Assembly: GCA_903941145.1 (NCBI GenBank)
Contig: CAJANQ010000208.1
Span: 1 to 8,769 of the forward strand
DNA: 8,769 nucleotides
Source of the DNA: an uncultured Actinomycetes bacterium
GTDB lineage: Bacteria > Actinomycetota > Acidimicrobiia > Acidimicrobiales > Microtrichaceae
Direction: 5' to 3'
Position numbers and translations under genes: made by a program. Numbering within the stretch: the stretch's first letter is position 1; every line of letters starts with the position of its first letter. Positions 5,910 through 8,769 of the stretch are shown piece after piece. Below the pieces are notes generated by a model. It did not search any database. It was not told where the DNA came from and saw only the letters and a program-made list of their open reading frames with translations.

Positions 5910-7607
5910 CTACCTGGTGCAGGCGGAGACCCCGTCGGTGAAGCCCTGACGATACGCCGTCACCCGGTCGAACCCGGTCCCCGTCGACCCGGGGTCGGAC
6001 TTGGAGCGGGTGCCGAGCATCGCGGACACCGCCTCGTCGAGGTCGCCGGGCGAGAGCGAGAGCTCCGCGCCCTCCCGGTCGCCGTCGAACACCGAGCGGG
6101 TCCACGCCCCGGCCAGGCAGTTCGCCGTCTCCTCACGGGCGAGCTGCTTCGACGGAAGGGTGCCGGTGCTGTCGAGCACTGCGGCCGACCACCCGGCCCC
6201 GATCAGGGCCGACAGTGCGAAGTCGCCAATCTTCTGGTGGGCCTTGGCGGCCAGGTCCGGGGGCACCGAGACCGTGTTGGTCGACGGGCAGTAGGTCACC
6301 TTGGCGGCGAGCGTCACGAGCCCCTTGCACGAGGTCGGGGTCGGGCCCTGGACGTCCACCTTCGGGGCCGTCACCTTGGAGGTGCCGCCCAGGTCGGCGG
6401 CGCGCTGGGCCCAGAAGTCCTGGAGGTCCTTGACGGTCAGGTCGACCGAGTCGGCGAGCGGCAGGTTCCCGCCCGACGCGTAGTCCTCGTAGGACTGGTA
6501 GTCGATGGCCACGAGGGGCAGCTCGTCGAGCTGGTAGCTGGCGCACTTGGCGACGCCGTCGTCCACGCCCTCCTGGAAGGCCCGGATCCGGTCGAACGCC
6601 GAACCATGGGCGCCCGGGGTGGTGGCATTGGTCATCCCGACCGGGTCGCGCAGCTCGAGGAAGCCGGTGATGGCGACGTCGAGGGTCGAGTCGTCGACCT
6701 GGAAGTAGTCGCCCCGACGTCGGGCGTCGGCCACCCAGGCCCCGGCGTAGCAGTCGGCCTGCTGCTCCATGAAGATCGTGGGTGCGTTCGTCACGCCGGC
6801 ACGGACCTGGATCGCGTGGCCCCACTCGTGGGCCACCACCAGGCCGACACCCAGGTCGCCGTAGTTCTTCTGCAGGCGTGGGACCAGGTTGACCTCGTCC
6901 CACGCGATGACGTCCTCCGCCGGGCAGTAGAACGCGTTGCCGGCGACGGCGTCGGCGTCCTCGACGCACGGCGGTGTCGACCCGTCGCCGAAGGCGTAGA
7001 AGCCGCCGGCGACGGTCTTGTAGGGCCCGGACCCGACCTTGGACCAGTTCGCCCGCCAGAACCCGTCGACGTCGGCGAGCGCGGCCTGCATGAGCTGCCG
7101 GGTCTCGCTGTCGGGGTCGCCCCCGCGCACGACGATGCGGTTGGCCGACGCCGGGACGGAGCCGGTCGAGTCGCGCTCGGCGGGGACGAGCGGCACACCG
7201 GTCGCACTTCCGGCGCGGTCGAGGCCGCGGCGCACCTCGGACCAGCCCCAGGTCGCGGCGCTCACCAGGAGCATCACGACCACGGCCAGGCCGGCGGCGA
7301 CCAGGAACCGGCGGCCGCTCTGGTCGCCCTTCGGCTGCGGAGCGGGCTGGGGCGCGGGCTGCTGCCACTGTCCGCCGTAGTAGGGCGGCGGGGGCGGGGG
7401 CGGCGGCACCGCAGCCCCGGGCTGGGTGACGGGCTGCCACTCGGGGGCGACGTGCACCGGTCCGAGCGGGGGCTGGGCGCCGGCACCGCCAAGGGGAGGA
7501 CGCGACGGGGCGACTGGGGGCGACGACGGCATCGGCAGGATCTGACCGATCCACCAGGGCTCGTCCGGAGTCGGACCGTTCGGGGAGTTGTGACCAGGAG
7601 CGGGCAT
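5910..7607 (-). CDS. Membrane-anchored neutral zinc metallopeptidase with a duplicated, inactive second peptidase-like domain
   Basis: This is a 565-residue, probably single-pass membrane protein. Residues 1-100 are cytoplasmic and proline-rich, including eight consecutive prolines (68-75) and QPAPQPAPQP (83-92). After RR (99-100) comes one membrane helix (about 101-122), so the C-terminal part faces outside. The first domain (about 160-360) has AHEWGHAIQ with His260, Glu261 and His264, and the downstream EQQADCYAG with Glu281. This is the HExxH...E zinc site of the neutral zinc metallopeptidase (YpfJ-like) family, so it likely cuts proteins or peptides at the cell surface. The second domain (about 420-565) repeats the same layout but has AGWSA instead of HEWGH. 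Each copy holds four cysteines at matching spacing and ends in FDR...G...C. I chose ATG 7607 over a GTG at 7655 because TACGGT lies 7 bases upstream of it. Confidence 0.88.
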   Translation of the reverse strand: MPAPGHNSPNGPTPDEPWWIGQILPMPSSPPVAPSRPPLGGAGAQPPLGPVHVAPEWQPVTQPGAAVPPPPPPPPYYGGQWQQPAPQPAPQPKGDQSGRRFLVAAGLAVVVMLLVSAATWGWSEVRRGLDRAGSATGVPLVPAERDSTGSVPASANRIVVRGGDPDSETRQLMQAALADVDGFWRANWSKVGSGPYKTVAGGFYAFGDGSTPPCVEDADAVAGNAFYCPAEDVIAWDEVNLVPRLQKNYGDLGVGLVVAHEWGHAIQVRAGVTNAPTIFMEQQADCYAGAWVADARRRGDYFQVDDSTLDVAITGFLELRDPVGMTNATTPGAHGSAFDRIRAFQEGVDDGVAKCASYQLDELPLVAIDYQSYEDYASGGNLPLADSVDLTVKDLQDFWAQRAADLGGTSKVTAPKVDVQGPTPTSCKGLVTLAAKVTYCPSTNTVSVPPDLAAKAHQKIGDFALSALIGAGWSAAVLDSTGTLPSKQLAREETANCLAGAWTRSVFDGDREGAELSLSPGDLDEAVSAMLGTRSKSDPGSTGTGFDRVTAYRQGFTDGVSACTR

Positions 7608-7614
7608 GCGTCGC

Positions 7615-7620
7615 ACCGTA
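7615..7620 (-). promoter_or_regulatory. Candidate -10 box (TACGGT) of a leaderless promoter for the metallopeptidase gene
   Basis: TACGGT on the minus strand fits TANNNT and is followed by 7 bases and then the ATG at 7607. There is no Shine-Dalgarno, so the message may be leaderless. No convincing -35 is seen. Confidence 0.45.
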
Positions 7621-7663
7621 CCGACCGGTCCCCGCCGCCCGTCGTCGGCGGCCACTCGCCGCG

Positions 7664-7699
7664 GAGCGGCCGCTCAGGAACCCCGTGGGGCTCTCAGGA
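7664..7699. promoter_or_regulatory. Cluster of palindromes and direct repeats between two divergent genes (candidate operator)
   Basis: In the 185-base gap between the divergent metallopeptidase and SCP2-like genes lies a perfect 12-bp palindrome, GAGCGGCCGCTC (7664-7675). Next to it CTCAGGA occurs twice (7673-7679 and 7693-7699), exactly 20 bases apart, or about two helical turns. A CCCCGTGGGG palindrome (7681-7690) lies between the copies. The cluster sits upstream of both candidate -10 boxes, where a shared regulator could bind. No known regulator site is recognised, and the high GC content makes short palindromes frequent. Confidence 0.35.
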
Positions 7700-7733
7700 C
7701 GGTGGGCGTTCCAGGGGGCCTGCCGTGCGCTAC

Positions 7734-7739
7734 TACGCT
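7734..7739 (+). promoter_or_regulatory. Candidate -10 box (TACGCT) for the SCP2-like gene
   Basis: TACGCT fits TANNNT and lies 53 bases before the ATG at 7793, giving a leader of about 45 bases. That leader contains a hairpin and a GGGGGGA ribosome binding site. No clear -35 is visible. Confidence 0.3.
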
Positions 7740-7747
7740 CTCCCCCG

Positions 7748-7767
7748 GTCCCGGACATCGCCGGGAC
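7748..7767 (+). other. Hairpin in the 5' leader of the SCP2-like gene
   Basis: GTCCCGG and CCGGGAC form a perfect 7-bp stem around the 6-base loop ACATCG. The stem ends 13 bases before the ribosome binding site GGGGGGA (7781-7787). It could stabilise the message or affect initiation. It has no resemblance to a riboswitch that I recognise. Confidence 0.4.
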
Positions 7768-7792
7768 ACCGACCTGACCCGGGGGGACCCGA

Positions 7793-8206
7793 ATGCCGAA
7801 GTACCAGTTCCTGACCGACGAGTGGGTGGAGGCTGCGAAGGCCATCCACGAGGAGCACGCCGGCGAGGAGTCCGTGCCGCACGTCGTCCGGATGAACCTG
7901 ATCATCACCGCCGTGCCGTTCGGCGAGGGCGAGCTCAACGCCCACATGGACACCTCCGACGGGACCATGACGATGGACACCACCCACCTCGAGGGCCCGG
8001 ACCTCACGGTCACCCTCGACTACGACACCGCCAAGGCGATCCTCGTCGACGGCGACCCGCAGGCCGGCATGCAGGCCTTCATGGGCGGCAAGATCAAGGT
8101 GCAGGGCGACATGACCAAGCTCATGGCCATGCAGCTGGGCATGAGCCCGACCGCGGCGACCGACGCGGTCACCGTGGCGCAGCTCATCCAGGACATCACG
8201 GAGTGA
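7793..8206 (+). CDS. SCP2 sterol-binding domain protein
   Basis: This is a 137-residue soluble protein made of a single SCP2-like fold. In the sterol carrier protein 2 superfamily this domain forms a hydrophobic tunnel that binds lipids, fatty acyl groups or sterol-like molecules. The diagnostic C-terminal part is clear: a beta strand LTVTLDYDTAKAILVDGD (71-88) followed by QAFMGGKIKVQGDMTKLMAM (94-113), the usual AFMxGKIKVxGDMxKLM pattern. The N-terminal half (FLTDEWVEAAKAIHEEHA, then strands IITAVPF and MTMDTTHL) also fits. No signal peptide or membrane segment is seen, so it acts in the cytoplasm. Stand-alone SCP2 proteins are common in actinobacteria that handle lipids or steroids, but the ligand is unknown. 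The ATG has GGGGGGA five bases upstream. It is the only plus-strand gene here, monocistronic, and is followed at once by hairpins. Confidence 0.92.
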   Translation: MPKYQFLTDEWVEAAKAIHEEHAGEESVPHVVRMNLIITAVPFGEGELNAHMDTSDGTMTMDTTHLEGPDLTVTLDYDTAKAILVDGDPQAGMQAFMGGKIKVQGDMTKLMAMQLGMSPTAATDAVTVAQLIQDITE

Positions 8207-8211
8207 CGCGA

Positions 8212-8230
8212 CGCCCCCGGTGCGGGGGCG
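8212..8230 (+). terminator. Hairpin just after the SCP2-like gene
   Basis: CGCCCCC and GGGGGCG form a perfect 7-bp all-GC stem around GGTGC, beginning 6 bases after the stop codon. No U-run follows, which is usual for GC-rich actinobacterial terminators. It may act together with the larger hairpin immediately downstream. Confidence 0.6.
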
Positions 8231-8238
8231 ACCGTGCT

Positions 8239-8287
8239 GACGGGGCCCGGGCGGCCGTCCCTGCGGGGTCGGCGCCCGGGCCCTGTC
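8239..8287. terminator. Long hairpin between convergent genes, probable bidirectional terminator
   Basis: Bases 8239-8253 pair with 8273-8287 over 15 positions, with one G-U wobble on the plus-strand RNA. The core GGGCCCGGGC / GCCCGGGCCC is a perfect 10-bp match. The 19-base loop can form a small inner stem. It lies between the stop codons of the plus-strand SCP2-like gene and the minus-strand MFS gene, so it can end transcription from both sides. Confidence 0.7.
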
Positions 8288-8296
8288 GCGGACAGG
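8282..8296. terminator. Small hairpin overlapping the long one, next to the MFS stop codon
   Basis: CCTGTC-GCG-GACAGG is a perfect 6-bp stem with a 3-base loop, two bases beyond the MFS stop on the minus strand. It shares bases 8282-8287 with the right arm of the long hairpin, so the two structures exclude each other. For a transcript leaving the MFS gene, this small stem would be made first. Confidence 0.5.
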
Positions 8297-8298
8297 AC

Positions 8299-8769
8299 CT
8301 AGTCCAGGTCGGCGTCGACCATGGCGACGGGGTTGCCGTCGTCGCCCACCGCCAGCAGGCGGTGGTGCTCCTCCTGCCCGGGCGGGTCGTGCTGGTGCAG
8401 CGCAGGGTCCTTGGGGTCGCGCAGACGCAGCGCCAGCACCACGCCGACCGCGCTGACCACCGCGCCGAGCGCGAAGGCCGCCTGGTACGAACCGCCGAGC
8501 CCGAGCGGCGCCCGCTGGGAGGACTGCACTGCCTCGAGCAGGTTCATGCCGATCGTCGTGCCGATCTGCGCAACCAGGAGCTGGGTGGCACCGGCCACAC
8601 CCAGGTCGGCGGCGGGCACAGAGTCGGCCACGGTGGCCGTGAGCCGGGGCTGCGTCGCCCCGATCCCCACGCCCGACAGCATGAGCGCCACGACGACTGC
8701 CGCCACCTTGGGGTCGGCCGCGGTCGCAGCGAACACCGCCAGGGACCCGACCAGCATGGACGTGCCGAA
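8299..8769 (-). CDS. MFS transporter, DHA2 (drug:H+ antiporter) type, C-terminal part (cut by window edge)
   Basis: The last 156 residues of a major facilitator superfamily transporter are present, open to the right edge. About four membrane segments are visible (fragment residues 1-17, 22-42, 57-80 and 95-115). The pattern GVGIGATQPRLTATVADSVP (34-51), then DLGVAGATQLLVAQIGTTIG (55-74), is the usual end of the 14-helix EmrB/QacA-type proton-driven exporters of drugs or hydrophobic compounds. The last 41 residues form a hydrophilic, probably cytoplasmic tail rich in acidic residues and histidine (HQH, EEHH, ending VDADLD). Such a tail is longer than in many relatives. An ATG at 8757 lies inside the protein and is not the real start, because the frame continues upstream and the fragment begins in mid-membrane. 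The substrate cannot be named from this part. Confidence 0.85.
   Translation of the reverse strand, partial: FGTSMLVGSLAVFAATAADPKVAAVVVALMLSGVGIGATQPRLTATVADSVPAADLGVAGATQLLVAQIGTTIGMNLLEAVQSSQRAPLGLGGSYQAAFALGAVVSAVGVVLALRLRDPKDPALHQHDPPGQEEHHRLLAVGDDGNPVAMVDADLD

Noticed and set aside
7608..7655. A 16-residue longer N-terminus for the metallopeptidase, starting at a GTG
   Set aside because: The extension is not hydrophobic or conserved-looking and would overlap the candidate -10 box. ATG 7607 is the better start, though this is not proven.
7666..7673. GCGGCCGC read only as a rare-cutter restriction site
   Set aside because: An 8-base site of pure GC is unremarkable at this composition. 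I kept it only as part of the larger palindrome and repeat cluster.
5436..7814. A 792-codon open frame on the plus strand, opposite the hydrolase and metallopeptidase genes
   Set aside because: Same cause. The minus strand holds complete catalytic motifs (GLSMGG, HEWGH), while the plus frame has none and runs through the divergent promoter region into the SCP2-like gene.
6133..8013. A 626-codon open frame on the minus strand crossing the metallopeptidase start and the SCP2-like gene
   Set aside because: It overlaps two genes with clear domains in other frames, and its sequence is almost entirely Arg/Gly/Pro.
1..8769. A hidden defence, phage, mobile or CRISPR system
   Set aside because: I looked for spaced repeats, transposase or integrase motifs, toxin-antitoxin-like pairs, reverse transcriptase or nuclease motifs and tRNA-like cloverleafs, and found none. 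The genes are ordinary chromosomal ones.

Overview
The window is GC-rich (about 70% by eye), densely packed, and uses GTG and TTG starts freely. Several genes have a TANNNT -10 box placed just before the start codon, as in leaderless transcripts. Together with the protein families present, this points to an actinobacterium. Acidimicrobiia or a relative is my guess, but the sequence does not prove a class.

Eight genes lie head to tail on the minus strand. Read in the direction of transcription (high to low coordinates) they begin with a membrane-anchored zinc metallopeptidase (5910-7607), followed by an alpha/beta hydrolase of the carboxylesterase/monoglyceride lipase type (5126-5872). Next comes the complete gatC-gatA-gatB operon for the tRNA-dependent amidotransferase (1912-5071), joined by two GTGA start/stop overlaps. 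A TauE/SafE-type permease (1170-1904), a small secreted lipoprotein (549-1133) and the N-terminal 182 residues of an ABC transporter ATPase (1-546, cut by the window edge) complete the run. At the right end, an SCP2-like protein (7793-8206) is on the plus strand, divergent from the metallopeptidase. It converges on the C-terminal part of an MFS drug-efflux-type transporter (8299-8769, minus, cut by the edge). A cluster of strong hairpins lies between these two convergent genes.

GatC, GatA and GatB form one enzyme that makes Gln-tRNA(Gln) and/or Asn-tRNA(Asn) by amidating mischarged Glu- or Asp-tRNA. The lipoprotein and the ABC ATPase are 2 bases apart and are probably co-expressed, but no permease subunit is visible in the window. 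The other genes have no obvious shared pathway with gatCAB.

The most interesting observation is in the metallopeptidase. Its extracellular part is two tandem copies of the same peptidase fold. All eight cysteines of the protein fall at matching positions, four per copy. The first copy keeps HEWGH and the downstream glutamate, while in the second copy HEWGH has become AGWSA, so the second copy looks like a catalytically dead pseudo-peptidase. I see no CRISPR array, insertion sequence, tRNA, rRNA or phage gene, and no convincing new multi-gene system. The longest intergenic stretch is 185 bases (7608-7792), so there is no large gene-free region.
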